From: Verrucomicrobiia bacterium
GTDB lineage: Bacteria > Verrucomicrobiota > Verrucomicrobiia > Verrucomicrobiales > DEV007
NCBI GenBank assembly: GCA_030425385.1
Contig: JAUIAH010000032.1
Coordinates: 1 to 64,000 of the forward strand
DNA length: 64,000 nt
Direction: 5' to 3'
Shown: piece after piece, positions 17,149-26,337 of the stretch
Position numbering within the stretch: the first letter of the stretch is position 1
Layout: every line of letters begins with the position of its first letter
The notes under the pieces: generated by a model
What the model was told of the DNA's origin: nothing
Databases searched by the model: none
Seen by the model: only the letters and a program-made list of their open reading frames with translations
Position numbers and translations under genes: made by a program

Positions 17149-18858
17149 GTGAGCGAATCGAATGACGTGGAGATGGTGAACGTCCAGATCGATGGGACCT
17201 GGATGCAATTCCCCAAGGGTACGCGTATGATCGAGGCCTGTCGGCAGGCGGGCGTGGAGGTGCCGCATTACTGCTACCATCCGAAGCTCACGTCTCCGGG
17301 CAATTGCCGCATGTGCCTCGTGCAGATGGGCATGCCGCCGCGCCTGGCACCAGGTCAGGAGCCGGAGAAAGACGAGGATGGACGCACGAAGATCCAGTGG
17401 ATGCCGCGGCCGGCGATTGCTTGCGCCAATACGGTGGCGGACGGCATGGGGATTCGGACCGGAGGCGAGTTGGTCGACGAGTGTCGGCGTGGGGTGATGG
17501 AATTTCTCCTCATCAACCACCCGCTGGACTGTCCCATCTGCGATCAGGCGGGGGAATGCCGCTTGCAGGAATTCAGTGTCGAACATGGTAACGGCGTCTC
17601 CCGTTTTGTGGACAACAAGGTGAAGAAGCCGAAGAACGTGGACATCGGTCCGCGGATTCGGCTGGATGACGAGCGTTGCATCATGTGCTCGCGCTGCATT
17701 CGCTTCTGCCAGGAGATTCCCGAGGATGACGTGCTCGGCTTCACGGACCGGGGTAGCCACACGGTGCTCACCACGCATCCGGGGAAGAAGTTGGCCAATG
17801 ACTACAGTCTGAACACCGTGGACATCTGTCCGGTGGGGGCGCTGACTTCCAATGACTTTCGGTTCCAAATGCGCGTGTGGTTCCTCAAGGAAACGCCCAG
17901 TATCTGCACGGGCTGCGGTCGGGGATGCAATACGATCTTGGGAAGCCGTGAAGACGAGATGTATCGGATCACACCGCGAGAGAATGATGCGGTCAATAGC
18001 TCGTGGATGTGTGATCATGGGCGGCAAGAGTTTCAGCTTCTGAGCAATGAGCGGCGCTTGACCGATCCTTTGGTGCTGGGGGATCAGGGCCACCGTTTGA
18101 GTTCTTGGAGCGAGGCGCATCAAACGGCGGCCGCTGGCCTGAAGCTCTTAGGTCCCGAAGAGATCGCCATTGTGGCCTCGGCCCGGATGACGAATGAGGA
18201 GCTCTACATGGTTCGCCGCTTGGCTGCTCATCTGAAGACGGAATGGGTCGATGTGGTCCCGCGCTCGCAGGAAGGGGATGATCTCCTGATTGCTGAAGAT
18301 GCCAACCCCAACTCTCTTGGAGCCAAGCTGGTGCTCGGGCTGGAGAATCCGGGAGCGAAGCTGGCCGACATCAAGGCAGGTGTGGAGAAGGGAACGATCA
18401 AGGCGGTGCTGGCATTCGATGAGAATTTGATCGGGGCAGGTTTTGAAGAGGCGAGCTTGAAGAAATTGGCCTTCTTGCTGAACACCCATCTTCTGGCTAA
18501 TCCGACTGCGGATGTGGCCCAAGTGGTCTATCCGTCCGCAGGCTTCGCAGAGAAACGGGGGTCCATGATCAATGTGACGGGGCGCCTGCAACGGCTCAAT
18601 CAGGCGGTTCAGCCTCCCGGCCAAGTGATGGAGAATTGGGAGGTCTTGCGCGACCTGATTCAGGCGCTGACGGGATCCAATGGCCTCTACATGATCGAGG
18701 ATGTCTTTAAACTGATGGCTGGTGAGATTGCGGCTTTCAAAGGGTTAAGTCTTACCAAGATCGGTGATCTGGGGGTGGCGCTCCTTGAGACGGAAGAGAA
18801 AGTGCCGCTTCTTGAGAAAGAACGTGAACGCGTGGCGAAAGGGTTGATTGTCGGGTAA
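17149..18858 (+). CDS. nuoG: NADH-quinone oxidoreductase subunit G
   Basis: This is the iron-sulfur subunit of the peripheral arm of complex I. The N-terminal 2Fe-2S ligands are C42, C53, C56 and C92. The N5 cluster site is H124, C128, C131 and C137 (NHPLDCPICDQAGEC), and the N4 site is C177, C180, C183 and C227. A further set, C253, C256, C260 and C288 (CTGCGRGC ... WMCDHG), matches the N7-type cluster of the molybdopterin-oxidoreductase-like domain. At 569 residues it is shorter than the 690-900 usual in proteobacteria, lacking much of the C-terminal domain. The GTG at 17149 is used; ATG 17173 is an alternative. It is the first gene of an eight-gene nuo operon that lacks nuoA-F. A CRP-type site lies upstream. 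Confidence 0.96.
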   Translation: MSESNDVEMVNVQIDGTWMQFPKGTRMIEACRQAGVEVPHYCYHPKLTSPGNCRMCLVQMGMPPRLAPGQEPEKDEDGRTKIQWMPRPAIACANTVADGMGIRTGGELVDECRRGVMEFLLINHPLDCPICDQAGECRLQEFSVEHGNGVSRFVDNKVKKPKNVDIGPRIRLDDERCIMCSRCIRFCQEIPEDDVLGFTDRGSHTVLTTHPGKKLANDYSLNTVDICPVGALTSNDFRFQMRVWFLKETPSICTGCGRGCNTILGSREDEMYRITPRENDAVNSSWMCDHGRQEFQLLSNERRLTDPLVLGDQGHRLSSWSEAHQTAAAGLKLLGPEEIAIVASARMTNEELYMVRRLAAHLKTEWVDVVPRSQEGDDLLIAEDANPNSLGAKLVLGLENPGAKLADIKAGVEKGTIKAVLAFDENLIGAGFEEASLKKLAFLLNTHLLANPTADVAQVVYPSAGFAEKRGSMINVTGRLQRLNQAVQPPGQVMENWEVLRDLIQALTGSNGLYMIEDVFKLMAGEIAAFKGLSLTKIGDLGVALLETEEKVPLLEKERERVAKGLIVG

Positions 18859-18875
18859 TCGGGAAACGGAGCCGT

Positions 18876-20015
18876 ATGTTAGAATTCTTCAGTCAACTGA
18901 CAGGCCTCATCGAGCCGACGATTAAGATCGTGGGACTGGTCTTTCTCGTCATTCTGCCCATGGTCGCCTATTCTGTGTATGCGGAGCGGCGTTTCAGCGC
19001 GATCTTGCAAGACCGCGTGGGTCCCAATCGTGTGGGGATTCCGTTTACGAAGGTGAGTTTGGCTGGTTTGGGACAACCCATGGCGGATGGGCTGAAGTTT
19101 ATTCTCAAAGAGGACTTCACGCCGGATCACGTGCGCAAAGTGTATTACTGGCTCGCGCCCGCATTGACGATGGTGCCAGCTCTCTTGACCTGTGCTGTCT
19201 TGCCCTTTGGCGGTTATCTCAAACTGCCCTTTGTCGACGATCCCTTCAAATTGGTGATCGCGGATTTAGACGTGGGCATTCTCTTTGTCTTCGCCATTGC
19301 CTCGCTGGGCGTTTATGGGATTGTGTTAGCAGGATGGGCGTCGAATTCTAAGTATCCCTTTCTGGGTGGGGTGCGTTCGAGTAGTCAGATGATTTCCTAT
19401 GAGATCTCGCTCGGGCTTTCCGTGATTCCCATTCTCATGATCTACGGCGATCTCAATTTGAGCAATATCGTTCAGCAGCAGCATGAGCAGGGATGGGCGC
19501 TGCTGCCGATCACTTTGGATGGTTTCAAGCCTGTCGTGAGCATGCGTGATTTGCTCCTGTTGATCCCGCTCTTCATTTCGTTCATTATCTTTGTCACGTC
19601 GTTGTTTGCGGAGACGAATCGTTTGCCGTTTGATCTGCCGGAATGTGAGACGGAGTTGGTGGCGGGGTATCACACGGAATACAGCTCGATGAAATTTGCC
19701 CTCTTCTTTCTTGGCGAGTATGCGGCGATGATCATTGGCTCGGGCTTTGCCGTGACGTTGTTCCTGGGTGGCTGGTCGTTGCCCTTTGGTTGGGGCACGA
19801 ATGGAGAGGATTCGCTCTTCTGGGGGCTCGTCAATGTGGGCACTTTCTTCACCAAGGTCATTGCGTTTATCCTCTTCTTCATCTGGGTTCGCTGGTCGAT
19901 TCCACGTTTCCGTTATGACCAGCTGATGCGGCTCGGTTGGGTCTTCTTCTTTGAAATCGCGCTAGTTAACATCCTGTTGACGGCCGCCATCCTCATGCTG
20001 TTTCGCCAAGGCTAA
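18876..20015 (+). CDS. nuoH: NADH-quinone oxidoreductase subunit H
   Basis: This 379-residue membrane subunit joins the peripheral and membrane arms and forms the quinone-chamber floor. It has about eight to nine transmembrane helices. Conserved sequences are LQDRVGPNRVG with the following AGLGQPMADGLKF (near 50-85) and the diagnostic ETNRLPFDLPECETELVAGY (about 248-267) with its charged quinone-site loop, followed by YSSMKFALFFLGEY. Length and motifs are normal for the family. GGAG is 4 bp before the ATG, one of the few clear Shine-Dalgarno sequences here. It lies 17 bp after nuoG. Confidence 0.97.
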   Translation: MLEFFSQLTGLIEPTIKIVGLVFLVILPMVAYSVYAERRFSAILQDRVGPNRVGIPFTKVSLAGLGQPMADGLKFILKEDFTPDHVRKVYYWLAPALTMVPALLTCAVLPFGGYLKLPFVDDPFKLVIADLDVGILFVFAIASLGVYGIVLAGWASNSKYPFLGGVRSSSQMISYEISLGLSVIPILMIYGDLNLSNIVQQQHEQGWALLPITLDGFKPVVSMRDLLLLIPLFISFIIFVTSLFAETNRLPFDLPECETELVAGYHTEYSSMKFALFFLGEYAAMIIGSGFAVTLFLGGWSLPFGWGTNGEDSLFWGLVNVGTFFTKVIAFILFFIWVRWSIPRFRYDQLMRLGWVFFFEIALVNILLTAAILMLFRQG

Positions 20016-20036
20016 CCAATTCTCTCCTCTATCCCC

Positions 20037-20567
20037 ATGGCTATCGTCGTTAAGAGACCCAAGCTGAGCATCTTCGAAAAGATGTATCTGCCAGCTATTG
20101 GTAAGGGCCTATTGATCACGCTGAGTCATGCGATCAAGATCTTGCGGGGTAAGAAGAAAGTGACGATGCAGTATCCCGAAGAGAAATGGGATGCCAACAT
20201 GCCTGAGCACTACCGGGGAGCGCCAGCGCTGGTCAAAGATGAGCAGGGCCGTGAGCGTTGTGTGTCTTGTCAGTTGTGTGAATTCATCTGCCCGCCGCGT
20301 GCGATCAAGATTGTGCCGGGAGAGATTCCTTCGGATGATCCGTGGGCTAAAGTGGAGAAACGGCCCAAGGAATTCGATATCGATATGATTCGCTGCATTT
20401 ATTGCGGCATGTGTGAGGAGGTTTGCCCAGAGCAAGCCATCTACCTTCGTAAGGATTACGCCATTACTGGTCTATCCCGCGAGGAGATGGTGCATGACAA
20501 GGAACGGCTTTATGAAATTGGTGGTGTGCGGGAAGGGCTCGTGAACAAGTGGAATGAATTGAAGTAG
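20037..20567 (+). CDS. nuoI: NADH-quinone oxidoreductase subunit I
   Basis: This 176-residue ferredoxin-like subunit carries the two 4Fe-4S clusters N6a and N6b that pass electrons toward N2. Ligands are visible as C75-x2-C78-x2-C81-x3-C85 (CVSCQLCEFIC) and C120-x2-C123-x2-C126-x3-C130 (CIYCGMCEEVC), with each last Cys followed by proline. The N-terminal amphipathic helix (LITLSHAIKILRG) is the membrane-anchoring element of the family. The ATG is preceded by a pyrimidine-rich run and no Shine-Dalgarno sequence. It lies 21 bp after nuoH and 7 bp before nuoJ. Confidence 0.97.
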   Translation: MAIVVKRPKLSIFEKMYLPAIGKGLLITLSHAIKILRGKKKVTMQYPEEKWDANMPEHYRGAPALVKDEQGRERCVSCQLCEFICPPRAIKIVPGEIPSDDPWAKVEKRPKEFDIDMIRCIYCGMCEEVCPEQAIYLRKDYAITGLSREEMVHDKERLYEIGGVREGLVNKWNELK

Positions 20568-20574
20568 CGGGCGC

Positions 20575-21138
20575 ATGGAACTTCTCTTCTATCTCTTCTC
20601 AGCCGTCATGATCCTTTTCGGATTGGGCGTGGTCGTGAGTCGGAATCCGGTGACGTCAGCGCTTTGTCTGGTGATGTCCTTTGTTGGACTGGCGTGTCTC
20701 TTTATCCAATTGGATGCTTTCTTCATCGGAATCATCCAAATCCTTGTCTACGCAGGGGCCGTGATGGTGTTGTTCCTCTTCATTATCATGCTGCTCGATT
20801 TGAAAGCGGAGGAAGGGCGCCAGATCAATTATCTCGCCCTGGCTGGCGGATTGATCCTGTGTCTGGTCTTTGTGGTGCAACTGGGTTCAGTGCTCACGTC
20901 GTTTGAGGCGGGAGACGTTGGAAAGACGCCCCAACAGCCTGAGATGACGACAGATAAGAATCCCGAGGGCTTATCTGAATTGGCCATGGAACGCATGGCT
21001 GAGAAGAAGCTTCCTGACGTGCATTTGGTGGGGTGGACCCTCTTCACAAAGTATAATTTCCCGCTGCAGGTGGTAGCGGTCTTGCTGCTCGTCTCAACGA
21101 TTGGTGTGGTGCTCTTAAGTAAACGGAAACTGACCTAG
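20575..21138 (+). CDS. nuoJ: NADH-quinone oxidoreductase subunit J
   Basis: This 187-residue integral membrane subunit has about five transmembrane helices. Family marks are the N-terminal FSAVMILFGLGVVVSRNPVT (about 8-27), FFIGIIQILVYAGAVMVLFL with its pi-bulge helix (about 49-68), and VVAVLLLVSTIGVVLLSKRK at the C-terminus. A loop of about 50 residues before the last helix (DVGKTPQQPEMTTDKNPEGL region) is hydrophilic, longer than in E. coli. It contributes to the proton path at the interface with NuoK and NuoH. No Shine-Dalgarno sequence is seen. Confidence 0.95.
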   Translation: MELLFYLFSAVMILFGLGVVVSRNPVTSALCLVMSFVGLACLFIQLDAFFIGIIQILVYAGAVMVLFLFIIMLLDLKAEEGRQINYLALAGGLILCLVFVVQLGSVLTSFEAGDVGKTPQQPEMTTDKNPEGLSELAMERMAEKKLPDVHLVGWTLFTKYNFPLQVVAVLLLVSTIGVVLLSKRKLT

Positions 21139-21144
21139 GCAGCC

Positions 21145-21462
21145 ATGATTACTCTCAATCATTACCTCTTTGTCAGTGGACTCCTGTTTGCCCTCGGTCT
21201 GAGTGGGGTGATCTTGCGTCGGAGCCTGATCGTCATCTTCATGAGTCTTGAGATGATGCTGAGTGCGGCGAATCTTTCATTGGTCGCGTTTTCCCGGTTT
21301 CATTTGGTGGATGGGTTGCCCAATTACAATGGGCAGGCTCTGGTCTTCTTTATCATCACGGTCGCAGCGGCGGAAGTGGCGGTGGGCTTGGCCATCATCG
21401 TGGCTCTCTTCCGCGCGCGGCAAACGACCTCGGTGGATGACATCACCAGCATGAAATACTGA
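21145..21462 (+). CDS. nuoK: NADH-quinone oxidoreductase subunit K
   Basis: This 105-residue protein has three transmembrane helices and normal length. The conserved membrane glutamates used in proton transfer are visible in [16 protein letters not shown] (about 30-45) and in [20 protein letters not shown] (about 70-89). It is homologous to MrpC antiporter subunits. It starts 6 bp after the nuoJ stop and precedes nuoL by 25 bp. Confidence 0.96.
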   Translation: MITLNHYLFVSGLLFALGLSGVILRRSLIVIFMSLEMMLSAANLSLVAFSRFHLVDGLPNYNGQALVFFIITVAAAEVAVGLAIIVALFRARQTTSVDDITSMKY

Positions 21463-21487
21463 TTCTCTATTGATCCTTTAAAAACTG

Positions 21488-23272
21488 ATGCCCTGGCTCT
21501 TACTCATCCTGCCTCTTGTTGCCGCACTGGTCACCGCGCTGATCACGCGGAAGAACGGCACGTTGAGCGCCTTCATCTCGCTCGGATCCGTTGGGGCGAC
21601 TTTGGCGATCAGCTTATTGATGGTGTTGCGGAAGGACGACGCGTCGCCTGCATTCACATGGATTGCTGCGGGTGATTTCACCTTGGAGATTGGACTGACC
21701 CTCGATGCGCTCAGTCGGGGCATGATGGTCATCGTGACCGTGATTGGCACCCTGGTACATGTCTTTTCGTTAGGCTACATGGAGAAGGATGAGAGCAAAG
21801 GTCGCTATTTCGCGTGCTTGTCGCTCTTCATGTTCTCCATGACGGGCATTGTGTTAGCGAACAACTTCGCCATGATGTTCATCTTTTGGGAGTTGGTGGG
21901 GGTGAGTTCTTATCTGCTGATTGGTCATTGGTTCACCAAGAATGATCCGGTTGAGGCTGCCAAGAAAGCGTTCCTCACCAATCGGATTGGGGACTTTGGA
22001 TTCATGATCGGCATCCTCATGTTGTGGGGAATGACGGGATCCATCGTCTTCAGTGAAATGGAGGGAGGAGCGGCCGAGGCTGCGGCGGGGCATGGCAAGA
22101 TGTTTGGTATTGCCGTCCTCTGTTTGTTCTGCGGTGCGGTGGGCAAGTCGGCGCAAATGCCTCTCCATGTGTGGTTGCCTGATGCGATGGAAGGACCGAC
22201 GCCGGTTTCTGCATTGATTCACGCGGCGACCATGGTGGCGGCGGGTGTTTACATGTTAGCGCGCGTTTCCTTTCTGCTTTCGCTGACCGATGCCGCACAA
22301 GTGATCGCCTGGGTAGGAGCCATCACGGCTCTCTTTGCTGCGGTGGTAGCCACCCAGCAGAATGACATCAAGAAGATCTTGGCCTACTCGACCTTGTCGC
22401 AATTGGGTTACATGGTGATGGCGGCGGGCTTGGGCGACACGAATGTCGCCATGTTTCATCTTTACACCCATGCAGCGTTCAAGGCGCTTCTCTTCCTAGG
22501 GGCAGGGGCGATTATCTATGCGTGTCATCACGAACAGGATATTTGGCAAATGGGCGGCCTGGCGAAGAAGATGCCCGTCACGTTCCTTACTTTTGCTATC
22601 GGAACGGCGGCGCTTGTTGCCGTGCCGTTCACGAGCGGTTTCTTCAGTAAAGAGATGATCTTGTTAACGGCCTACGAGGGCAACAAGACGCTCTTTGTCA
22701 TCGCAGCCATCGTGGCCTTTCTCACGCCGTTTTATATGATGCGGCTTTTCACAGTCGTGTTCTTTGGGGAAGGGCGTTCCCATCACGCAAAGGATGCCAA
22801 AGAAGTGGAGAGTGTGATGAAGTTGCCCTTGCTGGTTCTCGCGGCGCTTTCGGTGATCGCTGGATATGGATTTGTCGCGGGCTTGGTCTTCGGCGATCTC
22901 GTGCCGCACGAACAGGTGCCGTCGATTGTCCTCGTCACGTCGTTAGGGACGTTGGCTGCGGGCGCGTTGTTGGGATTCATCCTTTACAAGGGGAAGACCC
23001 AAGAGGTGACGCCTATCGGATTCATACGGGAGAAATTCTTTCTTGATGAACTCTACATCGTTCTCGTCCGCTTGTTCCAAGATGCGGTGGGTTTGCTAGC
23101 CAAGATGCTCGATACCCACGTGGTTGATAACATTGCAAGCAAGGGCACGGCGAGTACGGTCGCGGGATTGGGGTCCCTTTTCCGCCGTATACAGGTGGGT
23201 AATTTGCAGGCCTACGCCTTCCTCTTCGGCGTGGGGGTCATTCTGGTGGTGTATCTCCTTGTGTTTGCCTGA
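21488..23272 (+). CDS. nuoL: NADH-quinone oxidoreductase subunit L
   Basis: This is the distal antiporter-like proton-pumping subunit, 594 residues, close to the usual 600-620. Conserved parts are FWELVGVSSYLLIGHW (about 136-151) with the key helix-5 Glu, KSAQMPLHVWLPDAMEGPTP with PVSALIHAATMVAAGVYM (about 220-260), and QNDIKKILAYSTLSQLGYMV (about 293-312). A long C-terminal amphipathic segment and final transmembrane helix are present. It starts with ATG at 21488 after an AT-rich gap without a Shine-Dalgarno sequence. Confidence 0.97.
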   Translation: MPWLLLILPLVAALVTALITRKNGTLSAFISLGSVGATLAISLLMVLRKDDASPAFTWIAAGDFTLEIGLTLDALSRGMMVIVTVIGTLVHVFSLGYMEKDESKGRYFACLSLFMFSMTGIVLANNFAMMFIFWELVGVSSYLLIGHWFTKNDPVEAAKKAFLTNRIGDFGFMIGILMLWGMTGSIVFSEMEGGAAEAAAGHGKMFGIAVLCLFCGAVGKSAQMPLHVWLPDAMEGPTPVSALIHAATMVAAGVYMLARVSFLLSLTDAAQVIAWVGAITALFAAVVATQQNDIKKILAYSTLSQLGYMVMAAGLGDTNVAMFHLYTHAAFKALLFLGAGAIIYACHHEQDIWQMGGLAKKMPVTFLTFAIGTAALVAVPFTSGFFSKEMILLTAYEGNKTLFVIAAIVAFLTPFYMMRLFTVVFFGEGRSHHAKDAKEVESVMKLPLLVLAALSVIAGYGFVAGLVFGDLVPHEQVPSIVLVTSLGTLAAGALLGFILYKGKTQEVTPIGFIREKFFLDELYIVLVRLFQDAVGLLAKMLDTHVVDNIASKGTASTVAGLGSLFRRIQVGNLQAYAFLFGVGVILVVYLLVFA

Positions 23273-23301
23273 GCCCTTCAATCACGACACATCCTGCTAT
23301 T

Positions 23302-24771
23302 GTGAGTATTCTCGATTTGATCATCTTCCTGCCTTTATTAGGCGTCGCTGCGATTGCCTTTGGGGCGCCCGCTCGGACGACTGCGAAGGCGGTGACAGGG
23401 GTGAATTTATTGTTAGGCTTAGCGGCTTGGTATCTGTTTGATGGGTCCAAGGACGGCTTTCAACTCACCGCTTCGCGTCCGCTCATCCCCGTTCCCGAGA
23501 TCGCGTACGCGGTGGGAATCGATGGGCTGAGTTTGATCATGCTGTTGTTGAGTGTGATTGTCGCTTTCTGCGCGATGTGGATGGCTCCCGCTGTGGAACG
23601 TCATGAGAAGATGTATTTCATTTCACTCTTGCTCATCGCTGCGGGTGCTATCGGCGCCTTCTGTTCCACGGACATTTTCTTCTTTTATGCGTTTCACGAG
23701 TTGGCGTTGATTCCAACCTTCCTGATGATCGGCATTTGGGGGAAAGGTGAGGATCGCTCGGCGGTGGCTTGGAAGATCACCATCTATCTTGCGGTTGGCA
23801 GCATCATTCTGCTGGCCGGTCTGATCGCTCTCCAGGCCCAATTGAGCAATGGCGGCTTGACCTTTGATTTCGAAGCGTGGCAGCAACGGGCGGCGAATGA
23901 TGGCATCGCTTCGGCAGCGCAGGGATGGATCTTCCTCACCTTGTTGATTGGATTTGGGATTCTGGTATCGCTCTTTCCTTTCCATGCGTGGGCGGCACCT
24001 GCCTACGCCTCGGCACCTTCACCCACGAGCATGTTGCACGCGGGTGTCTTGAAGAAATTTGGCCTCTACGGGTTGCTCCGGTTCACGCCGATGCTTCCCG
24101 AGGGCTTGGAGACGTGGCGGAACTTGCTCATCGTCCTCTTGCTCGGAAACATTCTTTTCATGGGATTCGTGACCATCGCGCAGCGGAATTTGGATTCAAT
24201 GTTAGGGTGTTCCAGTGTCATGCACATGGGATACATCTTTCTTGGGCTGGCCAGTTGGAATATTGTGGCCGGAGGTGACCCCATTGGCTACACCGGAGCC
24301 GTGCTCTTGATGTTCGGTCATGGCATTTCCATAGCCTTGCTCTTTGGTCTATGTGGGAGGCTTCGTGAGCGCGTGTCCACCTTGGAGATGGATCGGCTTG
24401 GCGGATTGGGTAAGCAGGTGCCTGTCTTCTCATTTCTCTTTGGACTGGCGGCGTTTGCTTCGGCTGGTCTTCCCGGCTTTGCCAATTTCAGTGGCGAAGT
24501 CATGGTGTTCTTTGGAGGCTTTCAAGGCTACGAAGGGGGGAGCCTGAGCCGATTGCAATGGGCGACGGTGTTGGCTCTTTGGGGCGTGGTGATATCGGCG
24601 GTATATATGCTACGCGCTTATCGAAACATCTTTCTGGGGGAACAACCAGATGGGCTTAAAGTTCCGAGTGAACTCGCCATCGATCAGCGCCTGCCGTGCG
24701 CCTTGCTGGTGGTTGCCCTGTTAGTCATTGGGTTCTACCCGAAACTCTTTAGCGATCTCCTTCCTCTTTAA
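23302..24771 (+). CDS. nuoM: NADH-quinone oxidoreductase subunit M
   Basis: This 489-residue antiporter-like proton-pumping subunit has normal length. The signatures are AFHELALIPTFLMIGIWG (about 130-147) with the helix-5 Glu, FPFHAWAAPAYASAPSPTSM with LHAGVLKKFGLYGLLRF (about 227-263), and a lysine-bearing helix 12. It begins with GTG at 23302; no ATG fits the family N-terminus better. It is separated from nuoL by 29 bp and from nuoN by only 3 bp. Confidence 0.96.
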   Translation: MSILDLIIFLPLLGVAAIAFGAPARTTAKAVTGVNLLLGLAAWYLFDGSKDGFQLTASRPLIPVPEIAYAVGIDGLSLIMLLLSVIVAFCAMWMAPAVERHEKMYFISLLLIAAGAIGAFCSTDIFFFYAFHELALIPTFLMIGIWGKGEDRSAVAWKITIYLAVGSIILLAGLIALQAQLSNGGLTFDFEAWQQRAANDGIASAAQGWIFLTLLIGFGILVSLFPFHAWAAPAYASAPSPTSMLHAGVLKKFGLYGLLRFTPMLPEGLETWRNLLIVLLLGNILFMGFVTIAQRNLDSMLGCSSVMHMGYIFLGLASWNIVAGGDPIGYTGAVLLMFGHGISIALLFGLCGRLRERVSTLEMDRLGGLGKQVPVFSFLFGLAAFASAGLPGFANFSGEVMVFFGGFQGYEGGSLSRLQWATVLALWGVVISAVYMLRAYRNIFLGEQPDGLKVPSELAIDQRLPCALLVVALLVIGFYPKLFSDLLPL

Positions 24772-24774
24772 TTC

Positions 24775-26250
24775 ATGATGCCAGCCTATTATCTCGAAGC
24801 CGCCGTGGTCATCCTCGGCCTCGTTCTGATGGTGATGGAAGCCTTCGTGGAGAAGGCGGACAAAAGCCTCATTGCGAAGATGGGCATCGTGGGCTTGCTC
24901 GTGGTCCTCGTGAGTTTGTTCTTTGTGAGTGGTCCCGCGGAGGGCGATGACGCACCCATTTGGAGTTTCTATGCCGTGGATCCCATGGCGTTGTTTTATA
25001 AAGGGTTTGCTTTGGTGACAACGATTCTCGTCCTCATCATGAGTCTCGATTACCGGAGTGTGTTGCAGCACTACATGGGGGCGGATCAAGAGAAGCCCGG
25101 TGCGGGGATTGGGGAGTTTCATTATTTGCCGCTCTTCACCTGCGCGGGCTTGATGTGGATGGCTTCAGCGAAGGATATTGTCAGTATCTTTGTCGCCCTG
25201 GAGTTGGTGACCATTTCTTTCTACGTGCTGGTAGCATTCATGCGGCGCAATGTGGGTTCATTGGAAGCAGGGGTGAAGTATCTGATTCTGGGAGCACTCT
25301 CGACAGGTTTCTTTGTCTATGGGCTCACCTGGCTCTTTGGCCTGAGCGGTGAGACGGAGCTTTCGAAGATTGCGGCTGCGCTCGGGAACGATGATTCTGC
25401 CATGGTGCGTTACCCCAAGGCGCTGCTCTTCTCCTTGGCCATGATCTTGGTGGGATTGGGTTTTAAGATCGCTGCCGTGCCCTTCCAGATCTGGGTGCCT
25501 GATGTGTATCAAGGAGCCCCGACCCCGATCACAGCGTTTCTTTCGGTCGGGTCGAAGGCGGCAGGCTTCGTGGTGGGTTATCGCATCATGGAACCCTTCT
25601 TTGCCAATCACGTCGCCCCGCAGTTGGTGACCTTGATTCTCGCGATCTCTGGAGCGACGATCTTGTTAGGCAATTTGGCGGCTGTGGCGCAGGAGAATTT
25701 CAAGCGGCTGCTCGCTTACTCAAGCATTTCCCATGCGGGCTTCCTTCTCCTGGCCTTGGGCTGTTCAAGTAGCACCACGTCTCCCGTGAACGTTGAAGGG
25801 GTGATGGCGTTGTATCTGGGTGGTTATCTGGCGATGACGCTTGTGGCGTTTCATGTGATGTGCTTGGTCCGTGCTCAGTTGGGAAGCGAAGATTTGTCGG
25901 CCTACAAAGGGCTTTCGAAGCGTTCGCCCTTCTTGGCGGGTGTCCTGTTGGTTGCCATGATCTCGCTCGCTGGAGTGCCATTCACTGCCGGATTCATTGG
26001 CAAGATGTATGTGTTCCTGATGGCCTTGCAGAGCCGGTACTTCGTCATTATTGCTCTGGCTGTCGTAGGCGTGGGCGCCGGATTCTACTACTATCTGAAG
26101 GTGGTGCGGGCCATGTATTGGGATGATGCGGCCGATGATCAGTCGGTGCAGATTTCCACCCTGTCCAAAGTGGCGATGCTCACAATGGTTGCCCTGATCG
26201 TCATCCTGGGAATTTATCCCACGCCGATCTTGAATTTGTTTGCGGCCTAG
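24775..26250 (+). CDS. nuoN: NADH-quinone oxidoreductase subunit N
   Basis: This 491-residue antiporter-like subunit is the last gene of the operon. The conserved helix-5 region reads DIVSIFVALELVTISFYVLV (about 138-157). The core has AAVPFQIWVPDVYQGAPTPI and AFLSVGSKAAGF (about 233-265), then NFKRLLAYSSISHAGFLLLA (about 307-326). Fourteen hydrophobic helices are compatible with the profile. It starts 3 bp after nuoM. The next gene, 87 bp downstream on the same strand, is unrelated, so the operon probably ends near here, although no hairpin terminator was found in the gap. Confidence 0.96.
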   Translation: MMPAYYLEAAVVILGLVLMVMEAFVEKADKSLIAKMGIVGLLVVLVSLFFVSGPAEGDDAPIWSFYAVDPMALFYKGFALVTTILVLIMSLDYRSVLQHYMGADQEKPGAGIGEFHYLPLFTCAGLMWMASAKDIVSIFVALELVTISFYVLVAFMRRNVGSLEAGVKYLILGALSTGFFVYGLTWLFGLSGETELSKIAAALGNDDSAMVRYPKALLFSLAMILVGLGFKIAAVPFQIWVPDVYQGAPTPITAFLSVGSKAAGFVVGYRIMEPFFANHVAPQLVTLILAISGATILLGNLAAVAQENFKRLLAYSSISHAGFLLLALGCSSSTTSPVNVEGVMALYLGGYLAMTLVAFHVMCLVRAQLGSEDLSAYKGLSKRSPFLAGVLLVAMISLAGVPFTAGFIGKMYVFLMALQSRYFVIIALAVVGVGAGFYYYLKVVRAMYWDDAADDQSVQISTLSKVAMLTMVALIVILGIYPTPILNLFAA

Positions 26251-26337
26251 TCGGTTCTTCGTTGAGGCGAGAGAAATTCCGACTGTTTCGGAACGCGCCG
26301 TCGTTTAACGTGAGAACCTCTTACCTAGCTTCTTGCC

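Noticed and set aside
16969-18123. Long open frame antisense to nuoG (and similar ones antisense to nrdA at 31149-32111, rpoD at 39633-40910 and the giant protein at 60256-61077)
   Set aside because: Each lies opposite a gene with clear family motifs; the translations are rich in His, Arg and Pro with no recognisable domain, as expected from GC-rich complementary frames.
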